Below, piece after piece: positions 34,501-45,720 of a DNA stretch of 64,000 nucleotides. The stretch covers positions 806,001 through 870,000 of the forward strand of contig JAGMUV010000016.1 in assembly GCA_020744425.1 (NCBI GenBank), in the 5' to 3' direction. The DNA is from Dactylonectria macrodidyma (lineage: Eukaryota; Ascomycota; Sordariomycetes; Hypocreales; Nectriaceae). The notes under the pieces were generated by a model. It saw nothing but the letters and a program-made list of their open reading frames with translations, searched no databases and was not told the origin of the DNA. Position numbers and translations under genes: made by a program. The stretch's first letter is position 1. Every line of letters begins with the position of its first letter.

Positions 34501-35645
34501 TTCTTCGCCGTCTTCAACGTCTAGGCTTAGTACGCACACAGATTCGTAGACGCAGGAGGGGTCGCTTAGGATGTGGAGGAAGATGTACGTCGCGACTCAA
34601 TGCGACGAATTCGCATAAATCTGATACAGAGATCTCCCAAATGTAAGTCAGATGACGAGGAAACCCTCTCGAGCAGTGGGCGCCGGAAGCATCCTTGATC
34701 AATGCAATCATCTTTTAGCTCCGCACCGCATTGACCCCTCTCCTCTCGGTCTGTTCCTAGGCCGTTTCGGATCCATCAATAGGTACGTATTCGGATGCGA
34801 CCCATATGGTGACGGAGAGGGGCTGCACGGTGCCAACACCCCACCAATTGTTTCGTCCGATTAGACTCATGATCCCTGCTTCCCCGACATACCTGAGGAC
34901 CAGGGGGGTAGCAATCGAGGATCCAGTGACAAGGATCCGCTGCATGAGTGGCTTGCATCGCCGTAGCGGCACCACACTTGATCTATTCGATCTACGCGTG
35001 CACCCCTGCGAGAATGTACCCAGCCCTAGTTTCTGTCGCTTTTGCCTAGAAACACCCCCTCATCGAGGAAGTGACGCGTCTGCCCCCCCTTCAACGACCC
35101 CTGTTGGTTCCTGCAGTTTCAAGACTGTGGCGCTTGTGGAATCACACCTTGCGGCCAGCACGACAAGGGCCCTGGTCAGATTGACGCTCCAGGCACTGTG
35201 CGAATGACTTGTCATAAGGGTGCAGGCACCCTGCCCTTCCACCGAACCACGCCAAGAGAGTATCCACCTGGACCCTGGACCCTGTCCCAGCCAACTCAGC
35301 CTCATCCTATCTCAATTCTGACTGCGCGCGTCCCGACTTGCCATCCCCCACACTTTCCGACTAGCCTGCCCGCTCAAGCACGAGATAGTGCCCAACGGCC
35401 ATGCGATTGACGTAACTCCTGAGGAGAGCTACAGTGTTAGATTGGACCATGTACAAAGCATCGGACCGAGTGGTCATGTGATCGCACGGCTGAAAAGCCA
35501 CCGAGCATTTGCCGGGCGCTGCCCGATTAGGAAGGCGGTCGCATCTGTCTATTGGATAGACGCCTGAGGCCCCCACTTTTAAGGGAGACTGTGGACCCTG
35601 AGCAGTCACGGCTGGGAGACCTCGGCCACACATACACATATACAA
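31512..35645. other. Long intergenic region, decayed
   Basis: No gene is called. Open frames at 31946-32529 (minus), 34150-34650 and 34806-35207 (plus) lack recognisable domains. The stretch 34980-35210 is a diverged copy of 48440-48590. The stretch 35290-35370 resembles 14750-14830, with shared CTCAGCCTCAT and CCATCCCCCACACTT. Confidence 0.4.
34980..35210 (+). repeat. Coding-like degenerate repeat (mate at 48440-48590)
   Basis: Both copies can be read in the same phase to a similar protein end: VALVESHLAASTTRALVRLT here and AALVESYLTAQTNVPVILTL there. An alanine/serine/proline-rich stretch precedes each. The conserved amino-acid pattern with diverged DNA suggests descent from a gene or element. 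Confidence 0.5.
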
Positions 35646-35647
35646 TA

Positions 35648-35901
35648 TCCCTTTGACTGTGGTAAGGCTACACTTACGCTAGTAACAGGGATTCAAACCA
35701 ACGAAAAGGAGAGTAAGTCGGGGGTACAAGAGGTCCCACCTATTTTATAAGGCGCTAAAGTCACGACTGTTAGAGATCTACATTGAGACACACAACCTCC
35801 GCATAGCCACCTAGCCTTTTGAAGTCAATCAGCGTACCGCTGATCTCCGGGGCGTCTATGGGGACTATGGGTCAAGTGTAGTCTTACCACAGTCAAAGGG
35901 A
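35648..35901. mobile_element. MITE with TA target duplication, 254 bp
   Basis: Inverted repeats of about 28 bp begin TCCCTTTGACTGTGGTAAG at both ends. They are flanked by TA at 35646-35647 and 35902-35903. The TA target fits the Tc1/mariner group. No coding content. Confidence 0.75.
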
Positions 35902-35903
35902 TA

Positions 35904-38228
35904 CACGTTTAAGTTATCTGATTGCCACGCTAGCTTTCCTACAGCAAGAGCCCTTATGAAATCAAGGCTCAGGACGCCAAAAAACAGCGAAACTATTGAC
36001 TCGGCCGCCTCTTCATTTTGCGGATGATCTCTTACACACATTTGGGGGACTGGTTGGCATTACCCTGGTATATGTAGTGGCCGTATTTTTGTCTAGTGAA
36101 TAGGGTGGTATGACTCGCAATGCAATGCCCAGCGACACGGCCTAAAGTACACCCAGCCAAGACTCACAAGTTTTACGAGAAGATTGCCGGGAAGAGCCGC
36201 CTTCGAGTCGCGTCTACTGGTGACTCCCTGGATCGTCTGCCGACCTCTGACGAGCTGCGGTGTAGCTCACCCAGCCAATTCATGCCGAACATGTGCATCA
36301 GCCGTGTTACTTACGTAGCCTGTGCTCAATTCATTGGGGGAAATAGATGTGGGAATGAAACTAGTTTCCATGTCCGGAGTCCAATTACGGGGAATCGTCC
36401 CGTCCAGACGCGTGCAGCCAGAATCGGGATGGGCGAATGGGGCTGAATTGGTTGAACCGGGGCTCGGGTCAGGGGTGAGCAATCTCTTGGTCCAGTTCCG
36501 TACAAGAGTAGTGTTCATGCAGCCTTCCAACAATTCATCTATATGGTGCTTTCACTGGGAGCCAACACGACAAGCGTTCTTTCGTAGTGCTCCAGAGAAG
36601 TCGTGCATGCAACTTGCGTCGCCGGGTGCCATTGAAAATCACAGGGCATCAACAGGTCATTCAAGGAATCCGGGCGTTGAACCGGCGTTTAGCCGGCGCC
36701 CAACTTTGCGTTATATCGAGACGGATAACGTGAGCTCTATGTGTGGTGCACTCATCTTCGTCACACGTTTCTAGGCAGACGCGTCCTTACACGCGCCAGT
36801 GGGAATCTGTGCACTCCCACGCACTCCCAACGCCCGTCGAATGTGATGAACTTCTTAACGAAGATTGTTGGCCATGCCCATTCTCGAGCGCAGGCGAGAT
36901 GAACTTTATGGATGTGTTTCCTCTTGTTTGTGGTACTGAACTCCAAGTTTATGTAGATAAATATGCGGAGAGGACAGAGAGATCGGAGGGACTTGCACAT
37001 AGAAGTCCGCATACGATGTACGATCTTATCATGAATAGTGTCCATGTCGAATACGTGGAATACAGCGTAATAGCAAGGCGACGGAAGCTGTGCGAGCCAA
37101 TTGACACACCATCAACTAGATCTTTCGCAGCATTCACGGATGAAGCTATCACGAAAGTACATGCTCCTATTGCATCACGCTTCTTGATGCTTGAGGTGAC
37201 GTTTTCTAGTTTGCCGAGGAGAGGGGAAAGTTTAGAGGAGTCGATCTGCGAGTTTATATGCCCGGCCATCGTTTAGAAGCGAATTTTTACCCAAGGCTCC
37301 CGAAGATCATTCAGTAATATTACCTAGCTACAATGAGTGGTGCTTAGGACAGCTTTGTGACCTAGAACTTTGCACACCCAGCCTTCTTATCTTCGTTTTA
37401 TTACCCCTAAATTTGCTGCTTCTTATGCGTAGACGTAGTTGACAAGCGATGAGGGTTGCTTTTACCCTGGGTTATGTCCCAGCAGGGATTTTTGGGCCAA
37501 AATAGTCCAAGAGCAGACCAGAGCCTGGAGTAGCCCAGAGCCTGGAGCATGACTCAATCTCATGTACCAAGCTTGGCGCTCCTTCGTTTTTCTGGGAGCA
37601 GAGCCCATTCCCCATACTACCTAATTACCCTTTACCCCAGATCCTATCCCCATCCCCATCATCATTCTCCCCCCTTTCTCATTCTCCTCTTAACTTCTCA
37701 CATCTACACTGCCACTCCACCAACAAATAACAACACCTGCTACCTCTCCTGCATCAACCTGCAACAGCATCACAAGCTTACACATTTTCGATCGAATCAT
37801 CTCCAAAATGTCGCTTTGAATCGTCCGAAAACGCAAAACGCAAAAACGCATCGACTCGACTACTCACTCGCCGCTATTGTCTCTCTTGCTTCAAACCTTG
37901 CTCGCCCCGCGGCGCCTAAGCCTTCCCCCTCAAGCCAGAACCAGTCAAACACCGATGGATGTTTGCAAACTGACAGCTGAGTGCTATGCGCTGCGCTTGA
38001 CATTCCGCAGCCCCCCTACGCTTAGGTCTTTCTTTCTTGACCTGCTAAACCCTATCTATTTGCGCGCACATCCCTCTCGACCTTACATCTCGAGGCCTCT
38101 ATCGTGGCAACCGATTTTATACTCTGCCACTTTCGCCGCCTCCTGAACTCGCCCATCGTTGCAAGGCCGGCTTGCAACCAGACGACCAAGTTTAGCGTCC
38201 CTCCTCGAGAGCTATGGCTGCTTGACTG
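35904..38228. other. Intergenic and leader region of the C2H2 gene
   Basis: Frames at 36322-36774 and 36743-37276 (plus) and 36949-37269 (minus) overlap and have no recognised family. From about 37550 to 38228 the DNA becomes pyrimidine-rich with short upstream ATGs and no TE signature. This is typical of the long 5' leader and promoter of a fungal regulatory gene. Confidence 0.4.
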
Positions 38229-39729
38229 ATGGTTGTTGACATGGCGAATATGACAATGGCTGTACAATACCAACAATCTCCACAAATGCGCGGCTATGGC
38301 GATGGATTCAGTGACCATCATGATCCAGATGAGGTGGCTCCTTGCGGCAGCCCCTTTATGACTCCGCTCCGTCCTCGGCTCTCACCCACACCGAGCCCTC
38401 CTCCAGAGTTTCCTCAAATCCAATTTGGAGCTATCTCTTTCGATGAATGCGATACATCTGACCCCCGCAATGTCCCCTCTAACTCGGGGAATGCCGTACT
38501 GGTCACATATCTGGGCGGGGGACGCAATCCCGAGATCGCGCGTGTCGCCGCTCTTCAATCTCTACCCTGTGTAGCGGAGGTCCCTGACGAGTCCGATCTT
38601 GATGGCCCAGTCGGCGAAGTGTCCAAGACCGTTCCCTCACTACAACACCTCGCCGCTGGTGCACTACAAGTTACTTGTGCTACGGGACCGACCGCCGCTT
38701 CGAGCTCAGCTTCTATCCCAGCCCTGGCCCTTCAGGGCACCGACGCCAAACTTGTTATCAAGCCTTCATCAGTAGCTGTGCTCACAAATGTCAGTGGGAC
38801 GCTTCCCCCACTTCGAATGGACTTACCTCGCTCCAGATCATGTGACCAGGTGCTTCCCTCCATCCGCTCAACCCTCGGCGACTTGAACCGTTTGTCCCCC
38901 AAGCCGATGGCAGAGAGGGACCTTGTTTCCCGCCACCAGCCAAGTCATAACTCTCCTAGTTCACCACCTGGTGGCATCCCTCGATTTCCTCCTATCGCCA
39001 CCACCCATGCTTCTCCTCCCATCCCACAAGACGAGGGCCGCACGCAAAACCTACCGTCTTCGCATTCGGAACAAGCTTCGACCTCGGCTAATACGACGAA
39101 CCAAACCGGCGTTCGTGAACACTCTGACGCTGACTGCATCAGTCGTATCACGGCCGAAACCCCAAGCACAGATCACTCTGCCTCCACGCCAGCAACATCA
39201 ACTTCTGTCACCGATCGCAAGAGCATTGGTAGCGTCACTAACCCTCGAGTTGGCGCATACATTTGTACATTTATTGGCTGCACTGCCCCTGCATTCCAGA
39301 CTCAATATCTACTCAACTCTCACACCAATGTACATTCGTCAGCTCGCCCACACTACTGTTCTGTGCAAGGCTGTCCCCGAAGCGAAGGTGGCAAGGGATT
39401 CAAGCGCAAGAACGAGATGATCAGGCATGGCCTCGTCCATGACTCGCCGGGCTATGTCTGTCCATTTTGTCCTGATAGGGAACACAAATACCCCCGCCCA
39501 GACAATCTCCAAAGGTATGATATTGACAAACTAGCCCAATCGTTGTTCTCCCCAACCGTGGCCAGAACGACAGTGCAGTCTGCAGGAACTAACACAACTC
39601 CCTCCACCTAGACACGTCCGTGTACACCATGTGGACAAGGACAAAGATGACCCCCTGCTACGAGACGTTCTCTCTCAAAGGCCAGACGGGCCTAATCGCG
39701 GTCGTCGGAGACGGGGTCACCCGACTTGA
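38229..39729 (+). CDS. C2H2 zinc-finger transcription factor, RfeD-like
   Basis: Two exons, 38229-39514 and 39612-39729, give about 467 residues. The first 340 residues are Ser/Pro/Thr-rich and presumably disordered, with PTPSPPPEFP and DLPRSRS patches. From about residue 340 comes a C-terminal block of C2H2 fingers: CTFIGC to H-TNV-H, CSVQGC to FKRKNEMIRHGLVH, and CPFCPDREHKYPRPDNLQR continuing across the intron to HVRVHHVDKDKDDPLL. The protein ends in an RGRRRRG basic tail. This FKRKNEMIRHGLVH / YPRPDNLQRHVRVHH arrangement is the one I know from the Aspergillus RfeD family. The intron interrupts the last finger between Arg and His, so the unspliced frame (460 codons) would lose it. Nuclear DNA-binding regulator; targets unknown. 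Confidence 0.85.
39515..39611 (+). other. Intron within the last zinc finger of the C2H2 gene
   Basis: GTATGA donor, CACCTAG acceptor, 97 nt. Splicing joins AG to A (Arg) and supplies the two histidines of the final finger. It is not divisible by three, but it is open to read-through as far as a TAG at the acceptor. Confidence 0.85.
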
Positions 39730-40024
39730 AACTAGTGAGACAGCCTCCCTCAAAGAGGCAAGTGACAACATTTGCGAAGTCTACACCTGTTGGTGGAGTG
39801 ATCTCATGATCGGAGCAGAATTTGTGACGGAAATTGTATATCTTAACGGGTAAGTCCTCATCGGAAGTTTTCACCGCCCAGAGGAGGTCGGTGTTGCAAA
39901 CGTCGCTGAGCTTTCGGAGGTTGATGCTGGCGATCCTGACATCTTTCGCAGTAGCAGCCTTGTCCGTCCCAGCAGTCAATTGCAGTTGCTTTGGTATTGC
40001 CACAGATCGCCTCGCACTGGCCAT
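39692..40024 (-). other. Open frame antisense to the C2H2 gene end, doubtful
   Basis: 111 codons with a plausible amino-acid mix (AATAKDVRIASINLRKLSDV and DLPVKIYNFRHKFC) overlap the last 38 bp of the C2H2 gene on the other strand. There is no signal peptide or known domain. It may be a small gene or a chance frame. Confidence 0.2.
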
Positions 40025-41311
40025 CGACTCAAGGCTCCCCCTTCGCTCAACTTTCAGAATACCAAATTGCGAATACTCACGTACGACACGGACACATTAG
40101 AGTTCATCGTATATACAGCTTATTTGATAAGGAAGTTCCTAGAAAAGTTTCGTAATCCTTTCCAATCTCCACCATTTGTGTGGTGGAGGAGGCGCACAAT
40201 TGCGTTGTCGTCTCCCACCGATTGAGCATGACCTGCCGACCCCTCTTTTCTGGCCACCTTAGATGTCCCTCTGCAAAACGGAGTTTTTAACTCTCCCTTT
40301 GATCACTGTTCATGGTGCGTTGCGCGACTGCTCACTACGGCATCGGACCCAGAAACTCTGATGGGCTGGGGGATTGGATAGTCATATGCGCAATATTCCC
40401 CGTGGTATGTTGGTATTCAAAGGCCAAATTTTCCATCGGTCTGTCCACTTAGCTGTCTAACACAATCTTGTAAGGCGTAATTAGGAAATCGAGTGCATGC
40501 TCAGTGGCGCAATAGCTAACAGCGTCATCGATTCTACGGGACGGTCGAGACCGGTAAAGGAGTCAACTCCTGTCAAAGGAGTTACCCACTGTCAACCCAG
40601 GCGCGGGTTCTCGAAATAGAGAAAGGCCTCGCCGCGCCGGGCATTGACTGTGCATGCATTGGCCCTTAGCACGACCGACGCCCAGAAAGCTGCGGGGGAT
40701 TCCCGGGGGATGTGGTAGCTCTCTTGCAAAGCCAACGAAGCGTTAGCAAAAGCTTTCAGCAGATCAACACTCAATAGCCACTACCATGAGCAGCGTCATC
40801 TCCCAGGCATCTGCTACAGTTCCGCGCATACTCGCTTTTATTACATTGAGAATTTTATGTGGATTGAAGAAGCAACTATGAATGCTGAGGTACTACACCG
40901 TCTAGATGTAGTGTGTGGATCACTCAGGGGTCAGACTCACTTCCTTCCTCCAACAGTTCTGTCTCCATTCTTCGCTTGAATGACCCCAGCTTTATTTCCC
41001 AACAATCAAATGTCTGGCAGTTATACTTCAAGTTCCAATTAAACGAGTGGTCCCGAGAAAAAGCCAATGTGGTAGTTGGGGTAGCTGAGTTTGGGTGCGC
41101 ACATCTGGCGTAGTCTTTCATTGAATATGCAACGATCTTAACGTTGTCCTTCTTCAACTCTACTATCGCCCAGCAATGCATTAGCACCATCCACATCACA
41201 TCCAATCTCATACACTTACCACCGCATCGTTCGGACAAACTGCTTCTACGAATATAAATGACGGGTTGTTGAGAACACGTTTAATAGAGGGACTTGACTT
41301 GCTCCCCGCTA
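40025..41311. other. Intergenic
   Basis: About 70 bp near 40176-40245 repeat sequence from 7381-7450. Nothing else is recognised. Confidence 0.4.
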
Positions 41312-41692
41312 TCAGCAAACCGCTGCCTTCATGGGCGAGGACGAACTGCAGAATGGTAAGTAGTGGGGAATGTTAGTGCTTGGACCACAGGAACGGGCCG
41401 TCCAGCGATTCGAACATGCGTTGTCATTGATGTCACCCTTCATCTCCGCCTCCTCCTTGCTGCCCTTGCCCTCAGCTCGAGCACCGGCGGCATTGTTCTG
41501 AGCGTCGTCCAGGTCGGCAGCGCCCTTCTCGCCCATGCCGCCCTGAAGCAGCTCGCCGCCCTCCATGACGGTGCAGAGCTCGAGGGCTGCGTCTTTGGAG
41601 TAGACGCGAATGCCGATGATAGCGATGGCGTTCCACGGATCCGGCATCTTTTCCTCCTCCGTGTCGTAGTCCTCGCGGTGAAGCGCCGGCTG
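41312..41692 (-). CDS. Small conserved-looking acidic protein, function unknown (gene model incomplete)
   Basis: The minus-strand frame from an acceptor-like CCTCCCAG at 41693 reads QQPALHREDYDTEEEKMPDP and then WNAIAIIGIRVYSKDAALEL. A Gly/Ala/Glu-rich acidic stretch with KGDINDN follows. Codon use is strongly GC3-biased like the neighbouring CCCH gene, which supports coding. In-frame stops lie just upstream of the acceptor, so there is probably a 5' exon that I could not place. A weak 3' intron (branch CACTAAC, acceptor CTGCAG) may replace the last residues by FVLAHEGSGLL. I do not know the family. It lies downstream of, and in the same direction as, the CCCH gene. Confidence 0.5.
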   Translation of the reverse strand, partial: QPALHREDYDTEEEKMPDPWNAIAIIGIRVYSKDAALELCTVMEGGELLQGGMGEKGAADLDDAQNNAAGARAEGKGSKEEAEMKGDINDNACSNRWTARSCGPSTNIPHYLPFCSSSSPMKAAVC

Positions 41693-42002
41693 CTGGGAGG
41701 CGGGTTATGGCTTGCGCGTCATGTCATCGCTGCTGTAGAGCTCTTGTCTGCCCCGCCTTTCATCAATCTAGGTAGGTAGTTCTACCTAACAGCCCTTCCT
41801 TCTGTCTGGTACCCTCCACCTCACCAAAGGCTAGCGACCCATTCTAGTACTCTCGCTCTGTCATCACCACCAACACCACGCGCATGTATCTAAATCCCAT
41901 CTTTTCTACCTGAACCTGTCCTCGCTTTTCGATTGAAATCGTCTCAATCTACACATCACCTTTAGATGGACCCAAACTCGCCACACCCGTTCTCTCTTTC
42001 TC

Positions 42003-42051
42003 CTCCCCAAGCTCTCCCCCCTGTCTGTTAAGTGGAGAGCCACTTGGGGAG
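42003..42051. repeat. Short inverted repeat (hairpin) between two minus-strand genes
   Basis: CTCCCCAAG at 42003-42011 pairs with CTTGGGGAG at 42043-42051, and TCTCC with GGAGA inside it. It lies about 130 bp past the stop of the CCCH gene. Function unknown; it may be chance. Confidence 0.5.
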
Positions 42052-42181
42052 GGGTTATTAAAAAGTTAATCGGTTGATAGACTCAAAGGGATAAGAGTCA
42101 TATTGAATTAGTGTTTGAACACGCCTTCTTGAGCAAAATGACGTTTGACACTTTACTCAGTATCTGAAATTGAACAATAGC

Positions 42182-43795
42182 TTAACTGCTACTCCTGCGT
42201 TTCTCGTCTTCAGCGAGTATGCTCACACCATCCTCAGACTCATCGACAGGGAACCCGATGCTCCCAGTGCTATGCGTGTCCTCGCCATTTGTACCGGCGG
42301 CCGTGACGGCGGGAACAAGACTGTTCAATTCGAAATCACCAGTACACATGTTGAAAGAGAAACGGCAGGGGGCCTTTCCGCCGCGACGTCTGCAGTCGGC
42401 CTTTTGGCAGACGTGTCCGTAGATGCAGTTGAGCTTCCTGCAGGCTCCACGCTGGGGGCACGGCATAGTGCGCGCCATGAGCTCGAGGACGGGCTTCAGG
42501 TAGCCCGGGATCGGCGTGTGGTCGTACTCGCAGTTTTCATCATAGCACGAGTCACTGAGGTGCTTTTTGTTGCAAAGCTTGGTAGGGCCCGAGATGGCCT
42601 TGAAGCGCTTAAGGGTGTTGCTCGAGGGCGGGGGGACGTAAGGGTCTAGACGGTCCCCGTTGATGTTGATGGCGACGAAGCCGGTGGGAATGTCGATGTG
42701 CTTTGGGAGAACCGATATGTCTTTGATTGCGGTTTGCGAGTATGGTTCATAGTTAATTTGGTCATTGGACTCATTACCCGACCTCCAGCTGCCAGTCATA
42801 TGAGAGGGTGACTGGCTATTATAGCCGGACTTGGAGTGTTGTTTAGTATCGAGATGCAGAAACTTGCAGCCGTTTCCATACTTGCATTTGCCAGCTGCAT
42901 AGAAGGTGCACTGCATGCTGTTGCTGTTATTATTATTGTTTGTCGAGATAGATTGCATAGCAGAACTTGTATGTAAATCTGCCGAGAGGTTTCTTGTTGT
43001 CAGAGGCGTGTTCATTTGGCTATGAGCTTGACCGGCGACGGGGTATGGCATCAGGCTAACGGTTCGGAAGACGCCGGGCAGCTCCTCGCTATTCATGCCG
43101 AGCTTGTTGAACTCGTTGTGGAACCGCAGGCTCGGGGTCCGGATCAAGGTGAATAGTTCAGTGTTACCCCTATAAGGAGTAAGGTCGGCAACGTAGCCCA
43201 CGTCGTGGCAGGCAGCGAAATAGATGTGCTTGCACTGGGCGTTGTCGGCATACAGCCGCAACATGGCCTTCATTTTGTGGTCGGCATTCTCCTTGAGCTC
43301 GCCGGCGTCGACAAAGTCGGTCAGGCCGTGAAACCGGTTAAAGCCAGCGGTAAAGGGGGCAAGTGAGCGCTTCTCGGCGCCGCAGAGGCCGTTCTTGTTA
43401 AGGTGCTTGGACAAACCCACCAGGTTTGCGTATACGCGAACTATGACCTCGCAGCCTTCGATGTCCTTGCGACGCAGGCTCGCCTTGATGGTATCATTGA
43501 GCTGTTTGGCCGCTCGGATACCGCCCTCCTCGCCCTCTAGAATCAGGGACTCGTCAAAGACATAGCCGTCGCCGTCGACGATGACGAGGGCGAACGGGTT
43601 TCGCTCGTGCCCGCGAGCGAGCTGCTTATAGCGCTCTCGTCCCTCGCGCTCCTCCTCGTAGTCGCTCTTTAGACGCTTGTAGCTCTCGATGAGGGTCGCA
43701 TACTGCTCTAGGATTTCGGCGAGGTTGTCCTGCCTGCGATACTCGGCGAGCCGCTCGGCCGCCCGATCGAGCTGGTCGTCGCCTAGAGTCGCCAT
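42182..43795 (-). CDS. CCCH zinc-finger protein with an N-terminal nuclease-fold-like domain
   Basis: A single exon of 537 codons from ATG 43795. Residues 5-60 form a predicted coiled coil (LAEILEQYATLIESYKRLKS). Residues 65-240 contain ALVIVDGDGYVF, FVDAGELKENAD and YFAACHDVGYVADLTPYRG, an acidic-residue pattern that resembles NYN/PIN-like folds. Three CCCH fingers follow: CX7CX5CX3H near 293-311 (CTFYAAGKCKYGNGCKFLH), CX8CX4CX3H near 406 and CX5CX4CX3H near 444, with further cysteines in a final cluster. Proteins of this layout are widespread in moulds and poorly studied. RNA binding is the likely role, and nuclease activity is only a hypothesis. The polyasparagine stretch before the first finger looks like a linker. 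The upstream 200 bp contain no overlapping gene. Confidence 0.88.
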   Translation of the reverse strand: MATLGDDQLDRAAERLAEYRRQDNLAEILEQYATLIESYKRLKSDYEEEREGRERYKQLARGHERNPFALVIVDGDGYVFDESLILEGEEGGIRAAKQLNDTIKASLRRKDIEGCEVIVRVYANLVGLSKHLNKNGLCGAEKRSLAPFTAGFNRFHGLTDFVDAGELKENADHKMKAMLRLYADNAQCKHIYFAACHDVGYVADLTPYRGNTELFTLIRTPSLRFHNEFNKLGMNSEELPGVFRTVSLMPYPVAGQAHSQMNTPLTTRNLSADLHTSSAMQSISTNNNNNSNSMQCTFYAAGKCKYGNGCKFLHLDTKQHSKSGYNSQSPSHMTGSWRSGNESNDQINYEPYSQTAIKDISVLPKHIDIPTGFVAININGDRLDPYVPPPSSNTLKRFKAISGPTKLCNKKHLSDSCYDENCEYDHTPIPGYLKPVLELMARTMPCPQRGACRKLNCIYGHVCQKADCRRRGGKAPCRFSFNMCTGDFELNSLVPAVTAAGTNGEDTHSTGSIGFPVDESEDGVSILAEDEKRRSSS

Positions 43796-45720
43796 TTCTC
43801 GAATCCTAGCGCGTGCGTCATTTATTGCAAAGCCGGCCCCGCATCGCAGTCTAATGCGTGGTCAAGGGGGGGATTGATTCTGAGGTGAATTTGCGATTGA
43901 TGGACGAGCGAGTGAGGGAGGACGGGAGATGAAATGACTTAAGATGAAGTAACTGAAGACGGTGGGAGAGGCGCCAACAAACCACTCATCAGCAGAAGAC
44001 GAGGGGCTCGGGTTCGATGGAGAGCGAAAATTCTGCGCCCCACAAAGCCCAAGCAAACTGCTGTCAGCCCTGCAGGCTGTGCTTGAGAGCGCTAAATCAT
44101 CCGCATGCGACAGGATGTGCTGCCACTTTCCAAAATCGGGTTATTGGTCCCTGTCTTTAGATATTCTCCGCTATTCGATGATCCCCGTCGTCCAGCCCCC
44201 CAACACCCATGTTGATCCTTTCCCACCTTGCATTTCACCCCTGCCTTGGGGTTTCAGCCCCCGAGGCACACCTAGCCCGCCACTCCCTCAACTGGGGGCT
44301 CTGCCACTTATACTCTGATCGGCCGCCTCCCTAATTATCGCATGACACCAGGAAATCCGGGACCGGGGGTAGATGTGTACAACATAGTGGTATTTGGAAG
44401 GTGACACAGTAGTCCCGGATCGCAGCATTGGGGGCTGTGTTTCGCGTCGTTGACGGTGGACTTCTGTACGAAAAACGTGTAGCTACGTCGGGGCGCGGTG
44501 TAGCCTGCTCGTGGTGCAAGCCGTACGGTAATCTTCCGGGGGCTCGCGGGCGCATCAATCGCTATCTGCAGTAGTCCGTAGTTCGATTGTGATCCGCCTC
44601 GCACATTTATTTCCACGCCTCCCTCTAGTGGCAAGTGCGTGCGGAGTTCTGCCATCGGCCATCACTCCGCCGCGCGGGTCGCAGGGCTGACGGACGTGTG
44701 ATTCACAGCTGGTGCGTAGCTGACAGGTGCAAGGAACGGAGGCGAGTGGAGTCGACGAATACTCATCGGCACTGTGGGGTGGGTGGTTTCCGTCAGCCTT
44801 TTGCCAGAATGGTTATTCGTGGTGTCTGAATGCGGCTGGACCGTACGGATAAGTTACATGTGGATATATTCCGTAAGTTAGCCAATGCGGCAAGGCACGA
44901 GCCCTGATCCTGTGAGGCGTCTAATTGCGTGTGTGTTTTCTGAGTTGCATCCGCTCTGAGTGCCCGGTACATCCTGATGGATCCGCCGCGGCCAACTCGA
45001 TCATGGGGACAGCCTTCAAGACTATGCGGAGCCCGATGACGATGATTGAAATGATCGCTATTCCCCTAATCGAATTGACCGTATCGGATCCAACAGATGA
45101 TTAGCCGCCGGGACCTCACACTGACCTAAGATCGGGCGCTTGCATGGTTGTATCGCTAGCGTGCCTCCTCCTGGCATGGGCCTGGGTCCAGTCGCGAGTG
45201 TTAATTACAAGATGGTCCAGGTCAATCGAGCTGTCCGCCTCACTTACTAATATTAATCGCACGCAGTGGGCTTCCCACCCGCCTCTGAGTCCGATTTAAG
45301 TACATTAGCCTTGGGCACCTCTATGCCATTTACAGAAGCCGCTGAGTATCCTCCGTATCGTACTCTAAATGTTGGAACAAGCGTCTGTCGCCTCTTTTCC
45401 CACAAGGTTCAAGTAGAGCAGAGATTGATGGGGGGACCCTTGGGTTCTAAGCGCCGGATGAAAGGAGTTCATCCTGAAACACCTTTACGGCTGTCGAGAC
45501 AAGCCCGTCTAAAGAAACGCGACGCGCACGCGACGCGCTCGTGCTATAAAATTCCTGTGCTTGAATGTTAACACTTCGCTTATTAAATGGTCGGCTAGAT
45601 CTAACCATTGTTGTCGTAGACCAATAAAGTTAGGTGAGAAGAGCTGACCTCTCAACGAGGCCTTTAATATGTTGAAGTGTGGCTGATATTCTAATTGCCA
45701 GCGGCCGCCTCTATCTCAGC
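43796..45720. other. Intergenic, promoter of the CCCH gene and unassigned DNA
   Basis: The first about 300 bp presumably hold the CCCH promoter. A minus-strand frame at 44335-44655 reads like protein (VEINVRGGSQSNYGLLQIAI) and uses codons like those of the copia element, but I cannot place it. The rest shows nothing recognisable. Confidence 0.35.

Noticed and set aside
36743..37276. 177-codon plus-strand frame and its minus-strand competitor 36949-37269
   Set aside because: Both strands are open and neither shows a domain, so coding strand cannot be decided.
38229..39611. C2H2 gene as a single 460-codon exon
   Set aside because: The last finger would lack its histidines. The GTATGA/CACCTAG intron restores the conserved end.
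42003..42051. Rho-independent terminator
   Set aside because: The hairpin is real, but this is a fungal genome in which such terminators are not used.
45679..45720. Upstream start of the Fta2-like gene at 45679
   Set aside because: That codon is GTG. The first ATG in frame is at 45721.
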